A stretch of 64,000 nucleotides of DNA. Origin: Pseudoips prasinana (taxonomy: Eukaryota > Arthropoda > Insecta > Lepidoptera > Nolidae). Position numbers and translations under genes: made by a program. Below, in pieces: positions 10,599 to 20,256 of this stretch; the stretch's first letter is position 1; each line of letters begins with the position of its first letter. The DNA is taken from NCBI GenBank assembly GCA_951640165.1, contig OX621252.1, positions 32,943,934 through 33,007,933 of the forward strand, in the 5' to 3' direction. Under the pieces are notes generated by a model. The model was given only the letters and a program-made list of their open reading frames with translations. It had not been told where the DNA came from and ran no database searches.

Positions 10599-11744
10599 AT
10601 GTTGTATGAACAAGCACTATGTAAAATTAGGGAGCTTGAAATGGAATTAATAAACTATAAAAATAAATTCTTAAATTGTAGTAAAAATAAGAAATGTGCA
10701 ATGACTCCAATAAATCAGAGCTTACATGATGAGTTAGCCAGTTGTGGTCCGGAGCATCTCCCAATTAAAACAACTTTGACAATTGACTTGACTGGGGATG
10801 ACTCTGTAGACTGCCAGCCTAACATTAGATTCTTAAGTAGTGAAAAGCTGCAAAAATACATTCTCCAATTAACAAAAGAGCGTAAAACTTTATTAGATAA
10901 AATAGAAAACTTTCAAATTAAGTTAGAGGACAGTAAAATTATATACGAAAAGGACACTCAGTATTTGCTATCTGAGATTAAAACACTTGAAGAGTCCCTA
11001 GCATTAACATATATAAATTATAAGACATTTAAAAATGAAATGCAAATGCCAACCAAAAAGTGTAATAATAAGTTGGTAGCTGAAAATGCAATAGAATTAA
11101 TAAACAGCAGCAGTACAATATTGGAGTCATGCACACAACTAAAGTCAAGGTCACCAGTATGTACACAAGGTGACAATAAACATAGCTCTATATTGTATTC
11201 TGACAATATAGGCAAGGGCCTTGGTACCTTGCTTATTAATAAGATAAGTAGTCCCTTTATTAACTACTGCTTGCCAGGAGTACATTTCTCAGATATTGTA
11301 GACAAATTAACTAAGAATAAACACAGTGAAAATTCATGTATTACTTTGTTGGTAGGAAATTGTAAGAACTTGAAAAAAAAAGATATTACAGATAGTTTTA
11401 ATAAGATGTTGGAGTTAAATTGTAAAAAAATAATATTGTGTGCCTTCCCATATTTGGCCAACATGCCTGACATAAATAATTATATTCATAAACTTAATAT
11501 GCATCTACAGTTTCTAGTCAGTCATTACAATGACAAATTTATGTTTTTTGACACAAATAAATTTATAGATAGTAATAGGTTGACCATGAGTACATTACAT
11601 GTCTCAAGAAAGTTTTTACATTTATTTTCTACATTAGTATCTTCAATTATTAACTCAGTCATAAGTAGTATGACGAAGTCACTATTTTTATCATCGCTTA
11701 GTAATGTTACTAAGATTAGTTTAGTTAGTAATTTAAACAATTAA
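10599..11744 (+). CDS. LINE ORF1 protein, coiled coil plus esterase-like domain
   Basis: A 381-residue protein. Residues 1-25 and about 84-150 are rich in charged and leucine heptads and are probably coiled coils (ELEMELINYKNKF, KERKTLLDKIENFQIKLEDS). From about residue 200 the pattern resembles the SGNH/GDSL-esterase-like domain of CR1-type ORF1 proteins: block I ILYSDNIGKGLG, a GVHFSDIVDKL segment, block III LLVGNCKNLKKKDI, then KKIILCAFPYL. The block-I serine appears as Asn (SDN for GDS), so hydrolase activity is doubtful and a role in RNA or particle binding is more likely. ATG 10599 is the first in frame after a stop at 10578. The frame ends in a slippery TTTAAAC one codon before the stop, overlapping ORF2 by 13 nt. 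Confidence 0.8.
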   Translation: MLYEQALCKIRELEMELINYKNKFLNCSKNKKCAMTPINQSLHDELASCGPEHLPIKTTLTIDLTGDDSVDCQPNIRFLSSEKLQKYILQLTKERKTLLDKIENFQIKLEDSKIIYEKDTQYLLSEIKTLEESLALTYINYKTFKNEMQMPTKKCNNKLVAENAIELINSSSTILESCTQLKSRSPVCTQGDNKHSSILYSDNIGKGLGTLLINKISSPFINYCLPGVHFSDIVDKLTKNKHSENSCITLLVGNCKNLKKKDITDSFNKMLELNCKKIILCAFPYLANMPDINNYIHKLNMHLQFLVSHYNDKFMFFDTNKFIDSNRLTMSTLHVSRKFLHLFSTLVSSIINSVISSMTKSLFLSSLSNVTKISLVSNLNN

Positions 11745-11810
11745 GTAAGACAACAGAGAAGTGTGATCAATTTTTAATTTTATCTCATCAAAATATTAAC
11801 CGCTTCTCTG
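11732..11810 (+). promoter_or_regulatory. -1 programmed frameshift signal between LINE ORF1 and ORF2
   Basis: Heptamer T-TTA-AAC at 11732-11738 sits exactly in the ORF1 zero frame, followed by AAT and the stop TAA (11742-11744). A shift to -1 continues as CAA TTA AGT in the ORF2 frame. A 10-bp stem can form 3' of it: CAGAGAAGTG (11754-11763) with CGCTTCTCTG (11801-11810), one G-U pair, after a 15-nt spacer. ORF2 has no ATG before 11897, which lies beyond the first endonuclease motifs. Confidence 0.7.
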
Positions 11811-14617
11811 GCAAAATACTAGATGTAGAACTTTTTAGTCAAAAATTTCATATAGATATTCTGTGTTTTACCGAAACTTGGTTGAGGGCACACAAAATGG
11901 CTTTTAATGTTAGTGGCTATAGGGTTGCCAGTTTTAATAATCGGACTTCTGCAGATGGTGGGGGTGTACTGATACTTCTACGGAACCAAATTCAATTTAA
12001 AGAACGGAAAGATATCTCTCAAATGTCTATTGAGCGTGTGTGTGAGGTAGCTTGTGTTGAAACACAATTCTATTACATATTATGTGTTTATCGACCACCA
12101 TCATCTGACTTAAAGCTCTTTGCATCCACAATTGAGGATATTCTTAAGAAATTCAAAAGTAGTAAAAAAATTGTTGTATGCGGTGATTTCAATATAAATA
12201 TTTTAACAGTTTCACCTGAATTGAATATGTTTTTGTCTCTATTTCGGTCTTTTAATCTTCAATGTGTATTCTCTGAGCCCACAAGAGTCACACCAACATC
12301 AGCTACCTGCATCGATAACATTATTACAAATTTTGAAGTCGCTGAGAAGTGTTTAGTAAGCGGTGTTCGTTCTGATCATAAATGCCAGATGATCAGACTA
12401 AGTAATGTGATAACTGTAGAAAAGCAAATAATCACTTGTAGGCCACTCACAAAATCTAACTTAGGGAAGTTTAATTCCAACCTAGAGACTAGTTTGTGCC
12501 ATCTTTCATCTAACTCAAATAACCCTAACGACATGTACAGTATATTATTTAATTGCATTTGTAACGAATTTAATAAAGTTTGTAAAATAAAAAACATTAA
12601 AGTTGACAATAAAAAGATAAAATTTACTAATTGGGCAACTCAAGGCATTAGACGGAGTAGAGATGTCCTATATGAGTTGTATGACAGAAGATCCTATACA
12701 TCTGATGTCAATTTTAAAAATTATGTTTGTAACTATTCAAAAATTTTCAAAAAAGTTTGCATCCAACCTAAATGTTTGTATATAAGCGGAAAAATAAAAA
12801 ACTCCGATAATAAGATAAAATCAGCTTGGCAAATAATAAATACTGAAACGGGTAAAAGAAGACTGAGAGACCAAACAGTGGATCTAAATATTAATGACGA
12901 ACTTGTTTCAGACAAACTTACCGTTGCCAACATTTTTGCCGAGTTTTTTACAAATATGCCTCTAGTTACTACTAAGTGCCTCCCGTCGTCACCGGATGTG
13001 GCAGAAATCTTTTTAAAACAATCTATTAAACCAATTGTGCCCAAATTCAGTTTTCGATTTGTTACAAATGCTGATATTCTAAAAGCTTTTAAGAGCATTA
13101 AAAAAAAGGGCACAGAGGATTTATGGGGACTGTCTGTAATGGCAATTGAATCAGTTATACAAAACATTGCTTCCATCCTTGCAAACATCTTCAATAGCTG
13201 TGTAAGTGATGGCGTCTTTCCAGACCTTATGAAAATCAGTAAGGTAGTACCTGTTTTCAAATCAGGTTGTTCAAATAATGCCACAAATTATCGACCCATC
13301 TCTATACTGCCAGCGTTAAGTAAAATATTTGAAAAGCTCATGCTCAGCCAGATGTTGTCGCACTTTAACATGAATGGGATATTGCATGACAAGCAGTTTG
13401 GGTTTACAAAGGGCCGTTCTACTCAGGATGCGGGGTGTACACCAATGAAGTCTATATTGGAGGCTTGGGAGGGGTCGCAGGATGCGCTGGGAGTTTTCTG
13501 CGATCTCTCTAAGGCTTTCGATTGCGTAGACCACCATACGCTCATTGTGAAACTAAAATACTATGGAATTTCTGGCACATCTCTTGATCTTGTAATGTCC
13601 TATTTATCAGGTCGAGAACAACTGGTTTCAATAGACAGGGTAAATTCAACACGACATTCTGTCAAAATGGGGGTGCCCCAAGGATCGATTTTGGGTCCAT
13701 TTTTATTTCTAGTTTATATAAATGATCTCCCATATCTAGTAGAGAAAGTATCAGACATCATTCTATTTGCTGATGATACGTCACTCATATTTAAAGTGAG
13801 TAGGAAAGATAAGGATCTTATAGAACCTAATAAAACTCTCAGCCTCATATCAAATTGGTTTTCGGCAAATAATCTTCTTTTGAATGCAGGAAAGACCAAA
13901 TGCATCAAATTCTCATTGCCGAATGTGACTCATATTAAACCAACGGTTGCACTTAACGAGGAAGTTTTAGATTTAGTTCCTTCGACCGTATTTTTGGGAA
14001 TAACACTGGACTCAAAATTACAATGGGGTCCTCATATTGAAAAATTATCTGCCAAATTAAGTTCAGCTTCATATGCAGTTTGGAAAATCAGACAATTGTC
14101 AGACGAACCAACTGCTAGACTAGTATATTTTGCTTATTTCCATAGCATTATGTCCTATGGTATTCTGCTGTGGGGCTCAGCAGCTGACATAAGTGCTATT
14201 TTCGTATTACAAAAAAGAGCAGTCCGAGCTATTTATAATCTAGGCAGTCGCGAGTCTCTACGAAGCGTTTTTAAAGAGGTAAATATACTTACTGTTCCAT
14301 CTGAATACATATATCAGAATATAATGTTTGTGCGGAAAAATTTAGATAAATATAAAAAACGGAGTGACTTGCACAATGTCAATACAAGAAATAAGGACAA
14401 ACTAGCTATACCAGCCTTTAGAGTTAGCAAAACAAAAAAGTCATTCATGGGAAATTGTACTAGGTTTTATAACAAGCTCCCTATTCATATAACTAAACTA
14501 CCTGATAATAAGTTTAAGTCACACATTAAACATGAACTTATGGCTAAGGGTTACTACACTACTAAGGATTACATTGACGATAAAGACATTTGGCGGTCGG
14601 CATCTACCTGCACATAG
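11738..14617 (+). CDS. LINE ORF2: endonuclease / reverse transcriptase polyprotein (-1 frame)
   Basis: About 959 codons from the frameshift site. An AP-endonuclease-like domain comes first: SHQNINRFSGKI with the catalytic Asn, ILCFTETWL with the catalytic Glu, YRPPSS, VCGDFNIN, TCIDNIITN and VRSDH. The RT domain follows from about 13020: NYRPISILPALSKIFEKL, FCDLSKAFDCVDHH with motif-A Asp, GVPQGSILGPFLFLVYIND, and FADDTS with the catalytic Asp pair. The C-terminal region has YGILLWGSA and a LINE-typical tail. All key residues are present and no stop interrupts the frame. It would nick target DNA and reverse-transcribe the element RNA. No RNase H domain is seen. The first ATG (11897) lies after the Asn and Glu motifs, so initiation there would lose activity; translation is probably as an ORF1-ORF2 fusion of about 1339 residues, or by reinitiation or a non-AUG start. 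Confidence 0.85.
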   Translation, partial: QLSKTTEKCDQFLILSHQNINRFSGKILDVELFSQKFHIDILCFTETWLRAHKMAFNVSGYRVASFNNRTSADGGGVLILLRNQIQFKERKDISQMSIERVCEVACVETQFYYILCVYRPPSSDLKLFASTIEDILKKFKSSKKIVVCGDFNINILTVSPELNMFLSLFRSFNLQCVFSEPTRVTPTSATCIDNIITNFEVAEKCLVSGVRSDHKCQMIRLSNVITVEKQIITCRPLTKSNLGKFNSNLETSLCHLSSNSNNPNDMYSILFNCICNEFNKVCKIKNIKVDNKKIKFTNWATQGIRRSRDVLYELYDRRSYTSDVNFKNYVCNYSKIFKKVCIQPKCLYISGKIKNSDNKIKSAWQIINTETGKRRLRDQTVDLNINDELVSDKLTVANIFAEFFTNMPLVTTKCLPSSPDVAEIFLKQSIKPIVPKFSFRFVTNADILKAFKSIKKKGTEDLWGLSVMAIESVIQNIASILANIFNSCVSDGVFPDLMKISKVVPVFKSGCSNNATNYRPISILPALSKIFEKLMLSQMLSHFNMNGILHDKQFGFTKGRSTQDAGCTPMKSILEAWEGSQDALGVFCDLSKAFDCVDHHTLIVKLKYYGISGTSLDLVMSYLSGREQLVSIDRVNSTRHSVKMGVPQGSILGPFLFLVYINDLPYLVEKVSDIILFADDTSLIFKVSRKDKDLIEPNKTLSLISNWFSANNLLLNAGKTKCIKFSLPNVTHIKPTVALNEEVLDLVPSTVFLGITLDSKLQWGPHIEKLSAKLSSASYAVWKIRQLSDEPTARLVYFAYFHSIMSYGILLWGSAADISAIFVLQKRAVRAIYNLGSRESLRSVFKEVNILTVPSEYIYQNIMFVRKNLDKYKKRSDLHNVNTRNKDKLAIPAFRVSKTKKSFMGNCTRFYNKLPIHITKLPDNKFKSHIKHELMAKGYYTTKDYIDDKDIWRSASTCT

Positions 14618-14815
14618 TCCGCTGGAGATCTTATAGCCATATAGACATGAGTAATCTTTTATGTTACATGAACTATCTGTAATAAAACTATCTATTATTT
14701 AAATATTCTACGAATTTCAGAACTGTTGGTTGTGTCTCAAAATGATTAATGTTACTTTTATTTTGACGTTTTTATTTTCTCTTTCTAATATATTAAACCT
14801 AAAATAAATAAATAA

Positions 14816-15388
14816 TCAGACAACCGATCGAGCATATATTGTGTTTGCCTGCTAAATAATTACAGTAAGTGGACCAAATCTCGTGTATATGCCCCATTGA
14901 GTATGTTTCGCCGGAGCATCTCAACTGGGCCGTGTTGAAACCGGTAGTAGAGACACCCGCTGAGTTTGTTTCGCTGGGTCTTCTCAGTTGGGGCGCATTG
15001 GATCCGGTGGTAGCATTAAAGCGCGACCGTCGTTATTAACACAAGGTCCGTCATAATAATATCACCTTAATATAGACAGAACCATTGCCAATATGTATCA
15101 CAAATATTAGACTTAAACTAGATAATTAGACTTAAACTAGATAATTAAACTTAAACATAATCTCTTGACAATAACTTGATTCGAGCTAGCTAAATATCAT
15201 TGCTGTTATAAAATAAATTTTATTAATGTTTTAATACTATCAATAAATGTGTACCTAATATCTATGTTACTAGAAATAATAATGTATGCAACTATAATAC
15301 TACAAACATGTTCTGACTATTTACAAGCGCTTTTTTGAAGTCTACGTGAATAAAAACCTTTTTTATTTTATTTATTTATTTTATTTTA
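14816..15388 (+). mobile_element. LINE family Z, longer 3' end with coding tail
   Basis: Longest sense copy of family Z. The first part (about 14875-15039) encodes a C-terminal tail ending ALKRDRRY and a stop. The 3' UTR and a (TTTTA)n tail follow to 15388. It abuts the (AAAT)n tail of the preceding LINE. Within the UTR, actagataattagacttaa is tandemly duplicated (about 15116-15150). Confidence 0.75.
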
Positions 15389-15419
15389 GTAAGACATTAT
15401 AAAACATTATCACGAATAA

Positions 15420-16255
15420 AATGATATTACAACTATAATTACAAAGTCATTCCAATTCAATAGAGTAGTTCACTATATCCATACGACTCTGAATTAAATA
15501 ACCTAATAATTAAACAGTTTTTATTAATTACCTACGTGTGTGAGAATCACGTTCTATATTCAAAAATTAACGGATTTAAAATGTTGAAACATATTTAAAC
15601 GTGACATAGGTATCTATAAAATGATAGGTATTGTATATGTATTATTTGTATATTATGTTGTATATGTATTATTCAAGTAAACAATTTAATTTTGGTAAAT
15701 AAGACATATACATGACGCGATAAATAAATGCATTTTACTTTTATTAAGTACCTATTCAAAATTATCTGACACCTATAATTATAGAGTTCCAGTTCAATAG
15801 AGTTGTTGTTAATACTCAAATAATACTGAATTAAAAAATCTAATAATTAAATAGTTTTTAATTACGTAATGTATGAATTACATTCTATAACCAAAACTTA
15901 AGTATTTAATAGCTAAGTAAGTAATTTAATTTCGGTAAGTAAGGCGGTAATAAATATGAGACGACAAAAAAATAAATATTTGCAAACATAAATATGAGAC
16001 GACAAAAAAATAAATATTACTTCTACTATAATTACAGAGTTATTCCAATTCGATAAAGAAGCTGTTAAAACTCCTGTTAAATTAACTGATAATGAAACTG
16101 TTTTGTAATTATGCACGTAGGAACTAAATTCCATATTAGAAATTTAGCAGTATTACGGGCTTAAAATTTTGAAACATACATATTTGTGTAAAATATAATA
16201 TGTTAGGTAACGCGTATTGTATTTAGTAGCTAAGTAATTTAAAAATACTGTGTTT
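15420..16255. repeat. Diverged tandem triplication in the putative intron
   Basis: Three related A+T-rich units begin near 15429, 15772 and 16022, each with ctataattayagag..ttccaattc near the start, then actgaattaaa..ctaataattaaa and a cagtttttaatta segment. Unit 2 carries its own 37-bp-spaced duplication of aaatatgagacgacaaaaaa at 15953 and 15990. No ORFs. Confidence 0.65.
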
Positions 16256-16685
16256 AGTTATACGAGTGAACGCAACTTTATAGAACGATTTAAAAAAAAA
16301 CCTTTTTTTTTCTTCATTAAGAAATGGCAACATTATAATTCTGCAGGAAAAAACTTGTTAAATAAATATTTAATTTGGTTGCATCCATCAACTAGTATCT
16401 TATTTTGATGATTAAACACAACTTCTCTACTACTGCGTTACTTGTTTAACTCAACGTATTAAATATTTCATTGTTATAGTATTTAATGTAAGTAAGTAAT
16501 CAACTATCGTTACCTTGGATGTGTGTATTGAATCGTTCAATTATTAAAGTCTTAAATAGACTGATATGCTGGTATAAATCTCCGTAAAAATTAGTGTCCC
16601 TACCTGAAAACACTATTATCAAAAAAATCATTTATCATCCCAAATCCCTTGTACACCTCATCAAAATTTCATAAATTCTGCTTAC

Positions 16686-16806
16686 TTGGTTTATCCAGGT
16701 CGCTGATAAACTCCTCGGTCTCCACATATCCTTGTATCATGGTCGCTAACACTAATACCAACACTACTCGAACCACAGACATATTAAGACACAAAGTTAA
16801 CGCCAT
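16686..16806 (-). CDS. First coding exon of a secreted protein (host gene, unknown)
   Basis: On the minus strand ATG GCG at 16806 opens a 40-codon frame that ends at A|GTAAGC (16686/16685), a good splice donor in phase 1. Two in-frame ATGs (16806, 16782) have A at -3. The peptide starts MALTLCLNMSVVRVVLVLVL, then ATMIQG and YVETEEFISDLDKP: a hydrophobic signal sequence with a likely cleavage near QG/Y, followed by an acidic mature start. The sequence is more G+C-rich and codon-like than its surroundings and no repeat overlaps it. The protein family is not recognised. Remaining exons must lie at lower coordinates or outside the window. Confidence 0.6.
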
Positions 16807-17160
16807 TGTCAAAAATCAACACTAAATTAGAAAAATATTTTCAAACAACATCTCTGTAACCGTTCGTTATTCTAATTAAAAGAAAACAGTTTTAATTTAC
16901 AAACTTGTTGATGTTCCCTTTAATTAGTTCCCAGCACTTTCAATTGTTTATAAAATTTCAGTTAATTATTTGTCTTAACCAGAAATAAATTATTTATTAT
17001 TAACATAAACAGAACGCCACGACACGTGTGCACGACAGTAAACAAATCGCGGTTAGACGGACGAGCTCTCTCCACGCGTATACGTGCGTACGTCTCAGCG
17101 CCACCGGCAACACTGATCGAAAACCGATAGGGCAGCGGCAACAATCGCTTTAAAAAAACG
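16807..17160 (-). promoter_or_regulatory. Candidate promoter and 5' UTR of the secreted-protein gene
   Basis: A CpG-containing, G+C-richer patch (about 17005-17150) lies upstream of the exon. On the minus strand it contains gaTCAGTgttg, an arthropod initiator-type sequence, placing a possible start at 17114 and a 5' UTR of about 308 nt. No clear TATA box was seen at -30. Assignment is inference. Confidence 0.4.
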
Positions 17161-17164
17161 ATAC

Positions 17165-17814
17165 ATTTTCTGAAATTCGAATTTGGAATAATTGTTCTTT
17201 TGTTTTGACTTCACATATTATTATTATTTTTAAAAATGGTTTACCTTGCCTTCTAAATTCAAAAGATATTTGCTGAGGAAAATTACTCTTTGTTTGCGCG
17301 TAAAATTACTTTAATTTTATTCCTTGTAATAATATTTCCTTTGTAGTTATCATTAAGAAAGATATTATTATGACCTATTTATCTAAGGGTTCATACTAAG
17401 AGAGAAGTGAGAAAGTATGTTTTATGATAATCAAGTTCGGTACTAACGTTACAGACAATAAACTATCCTCAAAGTTGGAGAATATAAAACACTTTGAAGG
17501 AAGTTTCGTTAAAATTGGGTCACAAATATCAGAGGTTAGCTGTCACTAACATAACGGCTTTATAAGTTTGCGAGGATTTTAGTTCAGCCTTTCGTACCTG
17601 CGTAGCGTCGGCAACGAAGTGTGTACCTACAGAAGTATCTATATTTGTGTTGGCACACACTTTATTTCACCGAAACAGAATATAGACAAGCGTTAGATAT
17701 TTCTAACGGTTGTATGAAAGAAATCGTTTTATCCTGTCCGAACAATGTATTTGAATCTATATTTTGAATTCTAAAAATATTCTGAACATTATGAATGCTA
17801 TGATGTACCTATGT
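17165..17814. other. Unique-looking A+T-rich DNA, no gene seen
   Basis: No repeat family, ORF or RNA gene recognised. Upstream flank of the putative promoter, so it may hold regulatory sequence, but nothing specific can be read. Confidence 0.4.
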
Positions 17815-18085
17815 AAGGGCCGTTTGGCGTAGTTTAGTTTTATGTAGTTTTTTTAGTAGTTTCACGCCGCAGGTCGTGGGTACCCAGGATATAATGATAT
17901 TTGTGTCATGAACATGTCTGTTTGTCCAGAGTCTGGGTGTATTTATCTATATAAGTATGTATTTACAAAAAGTAGTATAAGTATCAGTGATCTGGTTTCC
18001 ATAGTACAAGCTCTGCTTAGTTTGGAATTGATGGCCGTATGGGAATAATGTCCCAAGATATTTACATATTATGCTGTTTTGGTGC
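17815..18085 (+). repeat. tRNA-type SINE family S1
   Basis: Degenerate head, then cacgccgcaggtcgtgggta, the body atgaacatgtctgtttgtcc, and the 3' part tccatagtacaagctctgc. The box-B region has lost part of ttcgattccc. Confidence 0.75.
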
Positions 18086-18214
18086 AATAAAGTGTTTCAA
18101 TATAGCCATGAAATAACACGGCATAAAACGACTTCTTTCAGACAACCGTTACAACCATCGAACGGTTGTTTGGAAGAAATCGTTTTATGTTGTTAGACCG
18201 CAATTGATTTTTTT

Positions 18215-18409
18215 TAAGACCACGCCCGTACTTGGAAATCTAATCCCTGTGTCGCGGGGTACTTCACAAACATATAATAGACGGACACAAATTACATCCA
18301 GACTCCGAACAACTATTTATGGGTCACACAAATAGTTGTCCGGCGCGGGACTGGAACCCGCGACACGAAGCGGCGAGGCGACTGCTTAGCCGCTGCGCCA
18401 CACGTGCAG
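18215..18409 (-). repeat. tRNA-type SINE family S2, full length
   Basis: The reverse complement reads ctgcacgtgtggcgcagcgg through gtcgcgggttccagtcccgc, a tRNA-like head with intact boxes A and B, then acaactatttgtgtgaccc and tgtcgcgggg...cagggattag. Other copies are at 37489, 52705 and 59184. Confidence 0.85.
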
Positions 18410-18502
18410 TCTTTATTTGAATTTTTAAATTTGTTCTTTATTTGAATCCTATCAATATTTTAAAGATTTAGAAAGGAAAAGTGGTTGTTATATACTTACG
18501 TG

Positions 18503-18760
18503 ACTTAACCTTCATCATCATCATTTCTTTTCTTTTCTCTTTTTTATATGAGCCGACAGACGTCCACAGCTAAACAAAGCCTCCCCCAAAGATCTCCACA
18601 ATTGTCGGTCTTGCACTTTCCGCATCTAGCGGTTTCCAGCGACCTTCACAAGATCATCGGCCCATTTTGTTGCCTGTCCACGCTGCGGCTTCCGGTTCGT
18701 GGTCGCCACTCGACAATTTTAGCACCGCAGCGGCCATCGGTTCCTAAACTTATATATATG
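18503..18760 (-). mobile_element. RTE-type LINE 3' end fragment
   Basis: Reads on plus as catcatcatc...cctcccccaaagatctcc...ggtttccagcgaccttcac...ttccggttcgtggtcgccac. This is the antisense of a common lepidopteran RTE-type 3' region. Related fragments at 24225 and 50830. Confidence 0.6.
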
Positions 18761-18967
18761 AACATAATTAATTCATAAATAATAACTACAGCTATACAAC
18801 GTGTAACAGAAATAGTGGTGGAGATTCAAATAGCACAATATAATATACCTACCCATGAAATTAAACAGAATACAGTAAACCAAATTGTGAAAAACCGAAA
18901 ATATATTTTGACTTCCAATAAAAAAATGCATCATCTGATCAACATTCTTGTATAGAATAGAAACTAA

Positions 18968-19222
18968 GTCACCGTAGCCTAGTTGGAAGTGCTCGTGCCT
19001 ACGAAGCTGGTGGTCCTGGGTTCGAATCCCGGTAAGTGCAAATATTTGTGTGATTAGCATGAATATTTGTTTCTGAGTCATGGATGTTTTCTATGTATAT
19101 AAGTATTTATCTATCTATATAAGTATGTATTCGTCGCCTGGTACCCATAGTACAAGCTTTGCTTAGTTTGGGGCTAGGATGATCTGTGTGAGATTGTCCC
19201 CAGATATTATTATTATTATTTG
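18968..19222 (+). repeat. tRNA-type SINE, variant head on an S1 body
   Basis: Head ccgtagcctagttggaagtg with box B ggttcgaatcc is a good tRNA-like promoter but different from other S1 heads. The body (tacccatagtacaagctttg, ggggctaggatgatctgtg) and (ATT)n end match S1, so the same body is joined to another tRNA head. Confidence 0.7.
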
Positions 19223-19225
19223 TGC

Positions 19226-19475
19226 ATTTGTTCATGCTGTGTGGTGACGGCAAAGAATATAATCACCCCATCTCATCCCGTGGGGGGCGTAGAAATCGAC
19301 CGAGGGAATACCTACCAGAGAACGGACAGCAGCGTTTTTCAGTGAACTATGACCATCAAACTGCGATCCCCAACCCGTCTGCCAAGCGTGGCGATTATGG
19401 CATATCCCCATATTCTTTGGAGAAGCTTTTGTCCAGACGTGGACGTACTTTGGCTGACATGATGATGACACGTTG
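19226..19475 (+). repeat. SINE family C, best copy
   Basis: Nearly full-length: catgctgtgtggtgacggc, ccccatctcatcccgtgggg, gggaatacctaccagagaac, gccaagcgtggcgattatgg, ending gtccagacgtggacgtactt and gatgatgatg. It directly follows the (ATT)n end of the SINE at 18968. Confidence 0.85.
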
Positions 19476-19539
19476 TTCAGTTTCATGGGCAATTTAAGCT
19501 CATTAAAAATTGGCTGTGTGGCTGATAGCATAGATTTTT

Positions 19540-19700
19540 TTTTTTGACTTGTTGCTATATAGTTAGCCTAGGAGGCTTTCACTACTTCACCGGACTATAG
19601 AGGCGAGCAGAGGGCTCAAGCCGTCTAGCAATTAAGTAACCCGCGCCGGAGGGCACCCCCTGTGGGGTTCGAACCTCGACTCTGGACTGGTGGAGAGAGG
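19540..19700. repeat. Unclassified repeat with box-B-like sequence
   Basis: T-rich start followed by a G+C-rich region with ggggttcgaacctcgactc. Looks like a retrotransposon 3' end or SINE in reverse, but no second copy was found in the window. Confidence 0.3.
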
Positions 19701-19766
19701 GCAGAGATCATCATTTTAGGGAGTTTTGTAACTTTCGCTCTACGTTAATGACATGACGCGGCCCCT

Positions 19767-19907
19767 TCCACGTTGAGGGGGCTTTTTATCGATACGGATA
19801 GCATAGAATATATATATATGGACCTCGACCTCGCCAAACCGTCTGCCAAGAGTGGAAATCTGTTGGGGAGGCCTTTGTCCAGCAGTGGACGTTATTCGGC
19901 TGGCATG
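19767..19907 (+). repeat. SINE family C, partial copy
   Basis: Retains gccaaaccgtctgccaagag and gtccagcagtggacgttatt. The front half is replaced by unrelated sequence. Confidence 0.6.
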
Positions 19908-20256
19908 TGTCCGCTAGTTTTGTTACACCTTGTAAATTGTATTAATATATTGCTAAATTAAATACGTAAACCTACTAGTAATAATATGCATACAAGTCCT
20001 AAAGTAGCATTGTAGCTATTGAAGACTAGACACTAACCCTTAAGTAGTTAAGACCCTGGTAGAACCAGAATATTCTATTGAAGAAACGACTTGTCGAAAC
20101 TTGGAGTGACCCAAGGGCGGGAGTGTACCGCAGCCAGCGTATCAGCCTGGCTATACAACGAGGTCACGTTGCCAGCTTTTTGGGCACACTACCCGCAGAT
20201 TGTGACTTAAATGGTATTTTTTTATTTTAAATTGTTTTCTTTTAAGTAGAATTGTA

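Larger units (their letters stand above)
10560..14815 (+). mobile_element. Nearly complete CR1/Jockey-type LINE with two ORFs
   Basis: Contains ORF1 (10599-11744), ORF2 (open 11732-14617), a short 3' UTR and an (AAAT)n tail ending at 14815. Both ORFs are uninterrupted, which suggests a young or recently active copy. The 5' boundary is uncertain: the ORF1 frame is closed by a stop at 10578-10580 and no 5' UTR or target duplication could be defined. A zinc-finger-like N-terminus often present in this ORF1 type is not visible, so 5' truncation is possible. Confidence 0.85.
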
